Part shown: piece after piece, positions 43,114-52,079 of the stretch
Position numbering within the stretch: position 1 is the stretch's first letter
Layout: the number at the start of each line of letters is the position of its first letter
DNA from: Chryseobacterium indologenes
GTDB taxonomy: Bacteria; Bacteroidota; Bacteroidia; Flavobacteriales; Weeksellaceae
Length of the DNA stretch: 64,000 nucleotides
Reading direction: 5' to 3'
NCBI GenBank assembly: GCA_002439165.1
Contig: DJTE01000020.1
Location: forward strand, 38,963-102,962
The notes under the pieces: generated by a model
The model's database searches: none
The model's input: only the letters and a program-made list of their open reading frames with translations
Told to the model about the DNA's origin: nothing
Made by a program: the position numbers and the translations under genes

Positions 43114-44130
43114 ATGTCAGATCAATCATTACAGACGTTAGGAGAATTTATCATTGATAAACAGGATGACTTTCAGTATTCAACAGGTGAATTTTCCCGT
43201 CTTCTGAGCGCAATAAGATTGGCCTCTAAAATAGTAAACAGGGAAGTAAACAAAGCCGGAATTGTAGACATTACAGGTGCTGCCGGCAACCAGAATATCC
43301 AGGGAGAGGAGCAGCAGAAACTTGATGTGATTGCCAATGACATTTTTATCACAGCCCTGTCTCAGAGAGAAGTGGTATGCGGTATTGCCTCTGAGGAAAA
43401 TGATGACTTTATTGATATTCAGTGCGGTGAAAACGGCCATCTGAGCAAATATGTAGTACTTATTGATCCTCTTGACGGATCTTCCAATATCGATGTAAAT
43501 GTTTCCGTAGGAACTATTTTTTCCATTTACAGAAGGGTTACTGAACCCGGAACTCCCGTTCAGCTGGAAGACTTCCTGCAGAAAGGAGTGAATCAGATTG
43601 CGGCAGGATATGTGATCTACGGTTCCTCCACAATGATCGTTTACACCACCGGAAACGGAGTGAACGGATTTACCCTGGACCCGTCTTTAGGAACCTATTA
43701 CCTGTCTCACCCCAACCTGAAATTCCCCCAGACAGGGAAGATCTATTCCATTAATGAAGGAAACTACATCAAATTTCCTCAGGGAGTAAAAAACTATCTT
43801 AAATACTGTCAGATGGAAGAGGGAGACCGCCCGTACACCTCAAGATATATTGGTTCTCTGGTTGCTGACTTCCACAGAAATATGCTGAAGGGAGGAATCT
43901 ATATTTATCCGTCATATTCACAGGCTCCAAACGGAAAACTGAGACTCCTGTATGAGTGTAATCCAATGGCATTCCTTGCAGAACAGGCGGGAGGAAAAGC
44001 AACGGACGGATTCAGAAGAATTCTCGAAATAGAACCTGCCGAACTTCACCAGAGAATTCCGTTTTTCTGCGGAAGTATTGAAATGGTAGAGAAAGCAGAA
44101 GAATTTATGAGAATAGACAGTGTAAAATAA
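43114..44130 (+). CDS. fbp: Fructose-1,6-bisphosphatase, class I
   Basis: This encodes 338 residues. The metal-site signature LIDPLDGSSNIDVNVSVGTI and the substrate segments SRYIGSLVADFHRNMLKGGI and KLRLLYECNPMAFLAEQAGG are all present, along with the early SEEND. It dephosphorylates fructose 1,6-bisphosphate in gluconeogenesis, the reverse of the aldolase-phosphofructokinase direction. The stop TAA directly abuts the start of menC. Confidence 0.96.
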   Translation: MSDQSLQTLGEFIIDKQDDFQYSTGEFSRLLSAIRLASKIVNREVNKAGIVDITGAAGNQNIQGEEQQKLDVIANDIFITALSQREVVCGIASEENDDFIDIQCGENGHLSKYVVLIDPLDGSSNIDVNVSVGTIFSIYRRVTEPGTPVQLEDFLQKGVNQIAAGYVIYGSSTMIVYTTGNGVNGFTLDPSLGTYYLSHPNLKFPQTGKIYSINEGNYIKFPQGVKNYLKYCQMEEGDRPYTSRYIGSLVADFHRNMLKGGIYIYPSYSQAPNGKLRLLYECNPMAFLAEQAGGKATDGFRRILEIEPAELHQRIPFFCGSIEMVEKAEEFMRIDSVK

Positions 44131-45135
44131 ATGAAAGCATCTTATTTCAGATATATGCTGCAGTTTAAACGCCCGGGAGGTACATCCCGCGGCGTTTTGC
44201 ATGAAAAGGAGACCTTTATTCTCGAAATAGAAGATCAGGAAAGAAAAGGAGTAGGGGAATGTGCCGTCTTCAGAGGACTCAGCTTTGACGACAGACCGGA
44301 TTATGAAGAAAAGCTGAAATGGCTTTGTGAAAATATCCGGGAGGATAAACTGTATTTACAGGAAGAACTGAAAGAATTTCCTTCCATATGGTTCGGATAC
44401 GAGCAGGCTGTTCTGAATCTGAAACATGGAGGAAATCTTTATTTCCCAACTGAATTTACCGAAGGTAAAGCAGCTGTTACCATCAACGGGCTGATCTGGA
44501 TGGGAGATATCAGCTACATGGAAGAGCAGATTCAGGATAAATTGGATAAAGGCTTTCATTGCATTAAGCTGAAGATCGGGGTTAACTGGCCGTCGGAACA
44601 CCGGATTCTGAAACAGCTCAGAGAAAAATTTTCTGCAGAGCAGCTTGAGCTTAGGGTGGATGCCAACGGAGGATTCAGTAAAGAAGAGGCCGTAACGGTT
44701 TTACAGCAACTGGCCGATCTGGAAATTCATTCCATAGAACAGCCTGTAAAAGCAGGAAACTGGGAGGATATGGCCTCGTTATGCGCCGTTACTCCAACTC
44801 CGGTTGCCCTGGATGAAGAGCTGATCGGAATTACTGATCCTGTGAAAAAGAAAAAACTGCTGGAAACCATAAAACCTCAGTACATTATTCTGAAACCGGC
44901 ACTGGTAGGAGGCTTTACAGGATCTGATGAATGGATTAGTCTTGCTGAAGAACTGAATATCGGATGGTGGATCACTTCTGCTCTGGAAAGCAATATCGGC
45001 CTGAATGCCATTGCCCAGTATACGTTTACAAAAAAAAATCCAATGCCTCAGGGTTTAGGCACCGGATCTCTGTTTACAAATAATTTTGAATCCAGTCTGG
45101 ACCTCAGAAATGAGTTGCTGTGGTTCAAAATATAA
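44131..45135 (+). CDS. menC: o-Succinylbenzoate synthase
   Basis: This encodes 334 residues of the enolase superfamily. The KxK motif is in FHCIKLKIG, metal ligands in LRVDANGGF, IEQPV and VALDEEL, and the second catalytic Lys in IILKPALVGG. This pattern with a short N-terminal domain fits MenC, which dehydrates SHCHC to o-succinylbenzoate in menaquinone synthesis; muconate cycloisomerase or a dipeptide epimerase are less likely relatives. It begins at the base following the fbp stop, so translation may be coupled. Confidence 0.85.
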   Translation: MKASYFRYMLQFKRPGGTSRGVLHEKETFILEIEDQERKGVGECAVFRGLSFDDRPDYEEKLKWLCENIREDKLYLQEELKEFPSIWFGYEQAVLNLKHGGNLYFPTEFTEGKAAVTINGLIWMGDISYMEEQIQDKLDKGFHCIKLKIGVNWPSEHRILKQLREKFSAEQLELRVDANGGFSKEEAVTVLQQLADLEIHSIEQPVKAGNWEDMASLCAVTPTPVALDEELIGITDPVKKKKLLETIKPQYIILKPALVGGFTGSDEWISLAEELNIGWWITSALESNIGLNAIAQYTFTKKNPMPQGLGTGSLFTNNFESSLDLRNELLWFKI

Positions 45136-45148
45136 TAGGGGAAATTAA

Positions 45149-45316
45149 CTAGCAAAACGGAGGAGGTGCATCCGGGCAGGTGCGTTGGTTGCAGTATTCA
45201 GCAGACCATTCCCGGCAGCATCTGTTCCTTCCGTCCCATATGTTGCATCCCATAGGAATAATTCCTCCTTTGATTGTTCTCAATTCTCCTCTGTTGAGTT
45301 TTTTCAGATTTTTCAT
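45149..45316 (-). CDS. Bacteriocin-like GG-leader peptide, cysteine-rich
   Basis: A 55-residue frame below usual length cut-offs. It reads MKNLKKLNRGELRTIKGG, then IIPMGCNIWDGRNRCC, then REWSAEYCNQRTCPDA and PPPFC. The first 18 residues match the leader style of Chryseobacterium bacteriocin-like proteins and end in Gly-Gly, the cut site of C39 peptidase/ABC exporters. The mature part would have six Cys (24, 33, 34, 42, 47, 55), so disulfides or post-translational links are possible. It is convergent with menC, with 13 bp between stops. No peptidase, exporter or maturation enzyme is beside it. Antibacterial activity is not shown. Confidence 0.72.
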   Translation of the reverse strand: MKNLKKLNRGELRTIKGGIIPMGCNIWDGRNRCCREWSAEYCNQRTCPDAPPPFC

Positions 45317-45812
45317 AATGAATATTTTAATGGATTGGAAAGTAAATATCGAAAAGATTTTTCACATAGGCAAGACTTAATTTATTTCGACCATTCAAAA
45401 TAATAAAGTCTTTGGTATTGTTCTAAACCTAACAGGTCTTTGAGACCTGTTAGGTTTTAGCGTGAGGTATAGAAATGTATAGAAGGATATAGCTTCTGAA
45501 ATACCCAATATGCAAATTAACTCCTGCAATTATTTTGTAGGAATTTTAAATTGGATTTATAATTAAGGTAAAGTAGTTTTAGGATCGGATAATCTTTAAT
45601 TTATGGATTAGTCATTCTTTTAAATCACATCTTTTACGAAAATTGCTTTCTTAATATATCTCAATAAATAAGAAAAGCGGGTTTTAATTCTTTTCATGAT
45701 GATTCAATTTGTATTTCTCTGTTTAATGAAAATTTACAATCTCTGTGCCAATTATATAGCTGTTGTGAAATTTAACATATGATTCATTTCATGGTCCTGT
45801 TTTAATTAATCG
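45317..45812. other. 496-bp intergenic region with a 15-bp perfect palindrome
   Basis: AT-rich region upstream of the small peptide and downstream of the hydrolase gene. It contains the palindrome listed separately. A cationic frame of 25 residues on the minus strand (45620-45697) is considered too short to call. Confidence 0.5.
45425..45457. repeat. Perfect palindrome with 3-nt loop
   Basis: AAACCTAACAGGTCT - TTG - AGACCTGTTAGGTTT: 15-bp stem with no mismatch. It could act as a terminator on either strand or belong to a dispersed palindrome family. Confidence 0.75.
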
Positions 45813-46943
45813 TTAAGGAATAATTGTGAAAATATTTTCGTTATTTTTTACTCTGCCATTGATAAGATTCCGGTCAATTCCGTACAGATTCTGGAAAATA
45901 TCGTTCTGAACCTGTGAACTGGAGAGGTAGCCCCAGTGATTTCCAATATCAAACTTCAGGCTGCTTTTCAGGTCATCCTTTACAAAAGTACAGTCGATGA
46001 CAGAAACAATATCCCTGAATTTTTCAATATCACTTGGTCCGTTTTTCCCCAGTCTCGGGGTAAGAATATTTTTGGTAAACTGTGAAATGCCCAGAATTAC
46101 ATCCTGTCTGTTCAGATAAATGGAAACCCGGTTGGCAAGCAGCGGCAGTTTATTGAATGAATTTTCTGAATCTTCAAAAACTTTATACGACACATCAGCA
46201 TTCAGAAGCAGAACCTGATCAATCACCCGGAGGATATTTTCTTGTTTAAGGCTGTACAGCATACTTTGAAGAACCCTGTTTCCCATAGAGTGGGTCACCA
46301 GGTGGATTCTCTGGTTGCAGGGAACAAGATCCCGGTTGGAAAATATATCCTTTAAAAACTGGGTGTAAAAATAAAAAAGCCTCATCAGGGAAGTTCCTGA
46401 ATTAATACTGGAAGCCTTATCATCAAAGTAAGTCAGCGGAACAATACTGCCCGAAGCCGGCCAGCTTACAAACAGGATGTGTTCTACGGGAGATTCCGGA
46501 TCATCAATGAATAGTTTTTTCAGGTCAATAATTGCCTTCAGTTCATCATCAAAATCATAGGCATACCCGTGAATAAAAATCATTACATCACTTCTGTCTT
46601 TGGTAGAAGACATATTTTTATACAGTTCATAGAACATTCTTTGGGTTCCTCCCAGATTACCGGCTGTAAGCGTAGATTTTTTAATGCCTTTTTCACTGAG
46701 AAGAACATCCAGCACCTCCTGATATCCCTGCTTTTCAGGCTCTGAAAATAACCGGTAGCTCAGGATATTCCGGTTGGTATAGTCTTTTTTCTTCTTTGCG
46801 GCGGCAGTAGGCTCTTTATACCCCTCAAAATCACATTTTGCGATCCTGAAATTGGGAATAGAATATTCATCATTGGAAAAAGAATCCACTCTTTCCCCTT
46901 TATGACGGATGATCTTCCGGTTGCTTAGGATATAAACTGCCAT
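45813..46943 (-). CDS. Alpha/beta hydrolase (DUF900-like)
   Basis: This encodes 376 residues, no signal peptide. The oxyanion motif DVMIFIHGYAYDFDDEL and the nucleophile elbow HLVTHSMGNRVLQ are those of DUF900/lipase-like hydrolases, and a late IGNHWGYL may give the catalytic His. Possible lipase, esterase or thioesterase activity in the cytoplasm; the substrate is unknown. It stands alone, with glnS divergent from it. Confidence 0.78.
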   Translation of the reverse strand: MAVYILSNRKIIRHKGERVDSFSNDEYSIPNFRIAKCDFEGYKEPTAAAKKKKDYTNRNILSYRLFSEPEKQGYQEVLDVLLSEKGIKKSTLTAGNLGGTQRMFYELYKNMSSTKDRSDVMIFIHGYAYDFDDELKAIIDLKKLFIDDPESPVEHILFVSWPASGSIVPLTYFDDKASSINSGTSLMRLFYFYTQFLKDIFSNRDLVPCNQRIHLVTHSMGNRVLQSMLYSLKQENILRVIDQVLLLNADVSYKVFEDSENSFNKLPLLANRVSIYLNRQDVILGISQFTKNILTPRLGKNGPSDIEKFRDIVSVIDCTFVKDDLKSSLKFDIGNHWGYLSSSQVQNDIFQNLYGIDRNLINGRVKNNENIFTIIP

Positions 46944-47052
46944 GGTCAGAAATTTATAAACGGTTTAGTTTTTTATCTAAATTAATGAAAAATACTGAAT
47001 TAGCATCAATCCGGTCTTAAAATTATCATTTCCGTAAACCCTAAATTTTCCG

Positions 47053-47060
47053 TAACTTTG
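47053..47060 (+). promoter_or_regulatory. -7 promoter element of glnS
   Basis: TAACTTTG matches TAnnTTTG, 36 bp before the glnS start. No good TTG -33 box is clear. Confidence 0.5.
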
Positions 47061-47096
47061 TAAAACTTTTTTACATAAAAGTAAAAGCTAATTTTA

Positions 47097-48770
47097 ATGG
47101 AAGAAGAAAAAAAATCACTCAATTTTATTGAGCAAATTATTGAAGATGATCTGGCAAACGGTCTTAAAAGAGATCAGATCCGTTTCCGTTTTCCCCCTGA
47201 ACCGAATGGATATCTGCATGTAGGGCATACAAAAGCCATCTGCATCAACTTTGGTCTGGGCGAAAAATACAATGCTCCCGTAAACCTTCGTTTCGACGAT
47301 ACGAACCCTGAAAAAGAAGAACAGGAATTCGTGGATTCTATTAAAAAAGACGTTGAATGGCTGGGTTTCAAATGGGATAAAGAACTGTATGCATCCGACT
47401 ACTTCCAGCAGCTTTACGAGTGGGCCGTACAAATGATCAAAGACGGAAAAGCTTATGTAGATGAGCAGCCTTCCGAAGTGATTACCGAGCAAAGAAAAAA
47501 TCCTGCAGAACCGGGAATTGAATCTCCATACAGAAACCGTCCTGTAGAAGAATCTTTGGATTTATTCGAAAGAATGAAAAACGGAGAATTTGAAAGCGGT
47601 TCAATGTCTCTTCGTGCAAAAATCGATATGGTTTCACCTAATATGAATATGCGTGACCCTGTGATGTACAGAATTTTGAATAAGCCTCACCACAGGACAG
47701 GTACGGCCTGGAAAATTTATCCGATGTACGACTGGGCTCATGGTGAATCTGATTATATTGAGCAAATTTCGCACTCGCTTTGTTCTTTGGAGTTTGAAAA
47801 CCACAGACCTTTGTACAACTGGTATTTAGATCAGGTGTACGAAGAAGGAAAGGTTAAAAACAAGCAAAGAGAATTTGCAAGGATGAATGTTTCCTATATG
47901 ATTACTTCCAAAAGAAAGTTACAAAGATTGGTAGCTGAAGGAGTGGTAACAGGATGGGATGATCCCAGAATGCCTACCATTTCAGGGATGAGAAGAAAAG
48001 GATTTACTCCTGTTTCTATCAGGAATTTCATCGAAAAAGTAGGAGTTGCGAAAAGAGAAAACCTGATCGAAATTCAGCTTCTGGACTTCTGTGTGCGTGA
48101 AGACCTTAATAAAGTGGCTAAGCGTGTAATGGCTGTCGTAGATCCTGTAAAACTGGTGATTGAAAACTATCCTGAAGGCCGGGAAGAATGGCTGGAAACC
48201 GAAAACAATCCCGAGCAGGAGGGAGCAGGAACAAGAGAAGTTCCGTTCTCAAGAGAGCTTTATATTGAAAGAGAAGACTTCAAAGAAGAAGCCAACAATA
48301 AATTCTTCAGACTGAAATTAGGCGGAGAAGTACGTCTGAAATCAGCTTACATCATCAAAGCGGAAAGAGTAGAGAAGGATGAAAACGGCGAGATCACAAC
48401 GATCTATGCTACCTATGATGAGAAGAGCAAATCAGGAAGCGGAACAGAAGAAAGTTTAAGAAAAGTAAAAGGTACACTGCACTGGGTGTCTGCAAAACAT
48501 GCACTTCCGGTGGATGTAAGGATTTACAACCAACTGTTCACTGTTGAACAGCCGGATGCTGAGAAAGATGTGGATTTCCTTAATTTCATCAATCCTGAAT
48601 CGGTAATTACAGTGAAAGGATTTGCTGAACCGGGATTAAAAGATGTGGCTGTGGGCGAACCGCTTCAGTTCCAGAGAATAGGATACTTTACCAAAGATCA
48701 GGATTCTACGGAGGAAAAGATGGTATTCAACCGTACGGTAACGCTAAAGGATTCTTACAAACCGGAATAA
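47097..48770 (+). CDS. glnS: Glutaminyl-tRNA synthetase
   Basis: This encodes 557 residues. The class I signature is RFPPEPNGYLHVGHTKA (HVGH as the HIGH motif), and the KMSKS loop is read as ITSKRKLQRL. The specific middle motif MYDWAHGESDYIEQISHSLC separates GlnRS from GluRS, and the C-terminal anticodon-binding barrels follow (about residue 340 on). Normal length. A strong terminator follows the stop. Confidence 0.96.
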   Translation: MEEEKKSLNFIEQIIEDDLANGLKRDQIRFRFPPEPNGYLHVGHTKAICINFGLGEKYNAPVNLRFDDTNPEKEEQEFVDSIKKDVEWLGFKWDKELYASDYFQQLYEWAVQMIKDGKAYVDEQPSEVITEQRKNPAEPGIESPYRNRPVEESLDLFERMKNGEFESGSMSLRAKIDMVSPNMNMRDPVMYRILNKPHHRTGTAWKIYPMYDWAHGESDYIEQISHSLCSLEFENHRPLYNWYLDQVYEEGKVKNKQREFARMNVSYMITSKRKLQRLVAEGVVTGWDDPRMPTISGMRRKGFTPVSIRNFIEKVGVAKRENLIEIQLLDFCVREDLNKVAKRVMAVVDPVKLVIENYPEGREEWLETENNPEQEGAGTREVPFSRELYIEREDFKEEANNKFFRLKLGGEVRLKSAYIIKAERVEKDENGEITTIYATYDEKSKSGSGTEESLRKVKGTLHWVSAKHALPVDVRIYNQLFTVEQPDAEKDVDFLNFINPESVITVKGFAEPGLKDVAVGEPLQFQRIGYFTKDQDSTEEKMVFNRTVTLKDSYKPE

Positions 48771-48791
48771 TTTTAGCGCAAAATAATAAAG

Positions 48792-48823
48792 AAAGCAGGA
48801 TCTGTAACAGATCCTGCTTTTTT
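48792..48823 (+). terminator. Terminator of glnS
   Basis: Stem AAAGCAGGATCTG / CAGATCCTGCTTT (13 bp), loop TAA, followed by TTT. Confidence 0.85.
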
Positions 48824-48860
48824 AATGATGAGACTGGATTTGAAGCCTGAAGAGTAAATT

Positions 48861-48885
48861 TTCCAGCTTCTTTCTTCCAGCTTCC
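48861..48885. repeat. Dispersed intergenic repeat, copy 3 (CTTCTTCCAGCTTCC type)
   Basis: TTCCAGCTTC then TTTCTTCCAGCTTCC, followed by GGTCTTTATC. The last part also follows the copy at 55573-55587 (GGCATTTATC), so the repeat unit extends beyond the CTTCC core. Confidence 0.6.
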
Positions 48886-48890
48886 GGTCT

Positions 48891-50831
48891 TTATCCTTTC
48901 ACTCCTTTGATCCATTCCTGAAATCTGCCTACCTGTTCCATAAAGAAGGATTCATGTTCTTCTTTTTCTTCAGGACGGTTCACCAGGATATGTTCAAAAT
49001 AGGTTCCTTTTAATATTTTTCTTAAAATACCTTCTCCTAAGAAAGGTTTGTAATCATTCAGGGCCTGGGTTGCTTTCAGCAGATGGCGGATATCGTACTG
49101 AAGCGGATTAATATCAGGAACCTGCTTGTTGAGGTTCAAAAGGCTGTATACCGCTATTCTTGCCGTTCTTACAGAACTTTCCATAGTGAAGACCACATCA
49201 TTATTGGTTTCCACGAACTGTCCTACAAGACCTAAATTGCTACATCCCTCAGGTACCACTCTCGGACGGTCTCCCTGTGCTCTCGGCATAAACATAGACG
49301 TAATATAGGGCATGAAAGACGTGCGTACAATTGTGTTTTCAATCACGTTATCCAGCTGATCTGCCATACCAAGATGGTAGCATAGCTCGGCAAGGATCTC
49401 ATTTCCTGTACACTGCGGCATCGTTTTCTTTACATAATTCCCCTGTTGATCCATCAGAAGGGCATATACCCACACCACCAGGATATCATCAGGCTGAGTA
49501 GGGAAATGGGGCTGCCTGTTGCAGGTAAAGCTCATTACCCAGTTGGAGTCTGTAATCGTAATAATCCCTCCCGTTGCCGTTTTCCCGGAATAAGGATCAT
49601 TCACACATAATTCCTTTAATTTTTCAGTGAAGGCAGAAGGACGGCAGGTAAGCGTGGCAGATTCCCAGGCCGATTTTTCAATGTTGCTGCAGAACTTTTC
49701 AGGCTTTCCGAAGACCTCTGATTTGGCAGCCAGGTTTTTCCATAACTTCCATCCTGCACTTTGTCCGGTACTGCTGTTGTCGAGAGTAATTTCCGGAGCA
49801 GTATTATTATCGCCATAGAATGTACTTTCCGTCATGGAACCTGTTGTTACAATCACATAATCTTCTTTTCCTACTGGAATTTTCACTTCTTTTCCACCCT
49901 GTTCCGTGATAATGCCTTCCACGGTCTTTCCTTCCGTATTGATATGAATATCCAGATCTTTTACCAGGGTGTTGAACTGAATCTGTACCCCTTTTTCTAT
50001 CAGGAAGTTCTTTAAAGGTGTAACGTACGTGTCGTATTGATTGTATTTAGGGAACACAAGACATGAGAAATCCTTCATTCCGTCGATGGCGTGCAGGAAT
50101 CTGTGCATATACAGTTTCAGTTCCAGTAAGCTGTGCCAGTTTTCGAAGGCAAACATGGAACGCCAGAAAAACCAGAAATTACTGTTAAGAAAAGATTCTG
50201 CGAAATAATCTTCAATCGTAAGATCATCCAGCTCTTCCTTCTTTTTAAGTAAAAGTTTAACGATAGCCAGCTGATCTTTCTTTTCAAGCCCGAATTTACT
50301 GAAATCCTTGATCTGTCCCTGGTTGTGGATGAGTCTGGCTTTGGAATAATTCGGGTCGTTATCATTGATCAGGCGGTATTCGTCTAAAACACTGTATGGA
50401 GCAGGAAGTTCCAGAGCGGGAATGTCCTGGAACATATCCCACAGGTTTTCATAGGTCATGTCCATTTCTCTTCCTCCCCGGATGATGTAGCCGTCTTTTG
50501 CATTTCCGGCTCCGTCCAGTGAACCGCCTTCCACGTCCAGCTGATCGAGGAAAATAATATTTTTTCCGGGAACACGGCCGTCACGGATGAAATAGTAAGC
50601 TGCCGACATTCCTGCAATTCCGCTTCCTATAATATAAATTTTACTGTTTTCATAAGATTGTAAAGGAATTCCTTTATTACGCTGGTAATTTCCGATCTGA
50701 TCTGAAAAAGGCATGGTCTTCTCAGGCGTGTTGATCTGAACCTCCCGGCTGGAATCCGGTTCATGATTTACTTTTCCAAACTGCTCGGAAGTACTTAAAA
50801 CTTTGTCGAATTTTGAATTGATCGTACTCAT
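48891..50831 (-). CDS. ohyA: Oleate hydratase (myosin-cross-reactive antigen family)
   Basis: This encodes 646 residues, the usual size. FAD binding is shown by IIGSGIAGMSAAYYFIRDG, followed by LDVEGGSLDGAG and RGGREMDMTYENLWD with the Glu needed for water addition. The body has PKYNQYDTYV and the C-terminal RAQGDRPRVVPEGC. It adds water to cis-9 fatty acids to give 10-hydroxy acids, often as detoxification of free unsaturated fatty acids in the cytoplasm or at the membrane. An AraC regulator gene stands upstream on the same strand. Confidence 0.95.
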   Translation of the reverse strand: MSTINSKFDKVLSTSEQFGKVNHEPDSSREVQINTPEKTMPFSDQIGNYQRNKGIPLQSYENSKIYIIGSGIAGMSAAYYFIRDGRVPGKNIIFLDQLDVEGGSLDGAGNAKDGYIIRGGREMDMTYENLWDMFQDIPALELPAPYSVLDEYRLINDNDPNYSKARLIHNQGQIKDFSKFGLEKKDQLAIVKLLLKKKEELDDLTIEDYFAESFLNSNFWFFWRSMFAFENWHSLLELKLYMHRFLHAIDGMKDFSCLVFPKYNQYDTYVTPLKNFLIEKGVQIQFNTLVKDLDIHINTEGKTVEGIITEQGGKEVKIPVGKEDYVIVTTGSMTESTFYGDNNTAPEITLDNSSTGQSAGWKLWKNLAAKSEVFGKPEKFCSNIEKSAWESATLTCRPSAFTEKLKELCVNDPYSGKTATGGIITITDSNWVMSFTCNRQPHFPTQPDDILVVWVYALLMDQQGNYVKKTMPQCTGNEILAELCYHLGMADQLDNVIENTIVRTSFMPYITSMFMPRAQGDRPRVVPEGCSNLGLVGQFVETNNDVVFTMESSVRTARIAVYSLLNLNKQVPDINPLQYDIRHLLKATQALNDYKPFLGEGILRKILKGTYFEHILVNRPEEKEEHESFFMEQVGRFQEWIKGVKG

Positions 50832-50921
50832 TTTTATATTGTTTTTAATGAACAGTATAAAGGTACCGCTATTCAGAATTCAGGGTATATCCCTAATGTC
50901 AGATTTATTATCCCCAAATTC

Positions 50922-51797
50922 TCAGGATCTGATATTTTCCCTGATTCTGTATTCAGAGGGGGATATGGAAGTATATTTTTTGAAAAAACGGCCAAAAGCA
51001 GATGCCGAATTAAACTTGAGCTGAAAGGCAATTTCAGAAATATTGACAGCCGGATTACCAAGCATCACATAGGCTTCCTTCAGCAGCGTTTCGTCAATTA
51101 CTTCGTGCGGCGTTTTTCCACTGGCTTTTTTGATGATCTCAATCAGGTATTTCCGGGAAATAAACAGCTGATCGGCATAAAACTGTACACTTCTCTGCTG
51201 TCTTATATTTTCTCTGATCAGCCGGCTGAACCTGAGATAAACATCCTTATTGCATTCCTCTTTTTCGGGAATATCATGTTCTTTATCTATGATCTCTGCC
51301 GTTTCCAGCAGCAGGTTAAAAATTATGGTACGAACGATTTCTTCTGTAAATTTTCCCTGTTTTCTTGATTTCTTTTTCAGATAGTCCAGCAGGTTCTGAA
51401 TCTGAAGGGAATTTTTCTCTGTTGTTTTTACCAGACTGTATGAACCTTCGGAAAAGAGGTTCATTTTCTCAATAATAAAAGGATTGGATATATTTTTGAT
51501 CAGGAAATTCTTATCAAAGAACAGCAGTTTCATTTTAAAATTGCTGCTGGTTTTCAGAAATCTCACAATGGTGGAAGGAGCGGCAACCAGTAAACTGGTG
51601 GCATTGACGTGATATTTCCGGTTGTCAATTTCGAGATCCGCATTGCCTCCGGTACAGATGCACAAAGCATAATAATCGATACGGAAAGAAGTTTCGGGAA
51701 AACCGGATACGGGATTGCCGGATGAAATATAATAGGATTCACGGCAGTCTATATGATAAAAAGAAAGGGTATCCTGTAAATTTTCGTAGCTGATCAT
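50922..51797 (-). CDS. AraC family transcriptional regulator
   Basis: This encodes 291 residues from ATG 51797; an in-frame TTG at 51860 would add 21 residues. The N-terminal about 170 residues form a cupin-like sensory region (HIDCRESYYISSGNPVSGF, YALCICTGGNADLEIDNRKY). The C-terminal AraC domain has FYADQLFISRKYLIEIIKKA and NISEIAFQLKFNSASAFGRF with SPSEYR. It lies 90 bp upstream of ohyA on the same strand and is divergent from the MFS gene, so it may control ohyA or the exporter in response to a fatty acid or other small molecule. That link is inference. Confidence 0.85.
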   Translation of the reverse strand: MISYENLQDTLSFYHIDCRESYYISSGNPVSGFPETSFRIDYYALCICTGGNADLEIDNRKYHVNATSLLVAAPSTIVRFLKTSSNFKMKLLFFDKNFLIKNISNPFIIEKMNLFSEGSYSLVKTTEKNSLQIQNLLDYLKKKSRKQGKFTEEIVRTIIFNLLLETAEIIDKEHDIPEKEECNKDVYLRFSRLIRENIRQQRSVQFYADQLFISRKYLIEIIKKASGKTPHEVIDETLLKEAYVMLGNPAVNISEIAFQLKFNSASAFGRFFKKYTSISPSEYRIRENIRS

Positions 51798-52079
51798 GTG
51801 TGGTGTGATTTTGTCGGATTTTAAATGTTTATATAAAAGTTTAGAATTAAAATCTAACAATTACTGCAATTTACGAAAATTATAAATTTATATAAATCAA
51901 TTATGATGAATTATCAGGGACAAAATATTTCCCGGCCTCCTGATCTTAATTTTTTCAATCCTGAGGTTAATTTAATAGTATATTTTTATCTCTTTGATTG
52001 ATAAAAAAACCTTACGATACCAGTATTTTTGAGGTATTTTGGCTAATTTTGCCTTTTTAAATTTTTCCCCTGCACCATC

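Noticed and set aside
45620..45697. 25-residue cationic frame on the minus strand
   Set aside because: Too short, no leader motif and no clear ribosome-binding site; AT-rich sequence produces such frames often.
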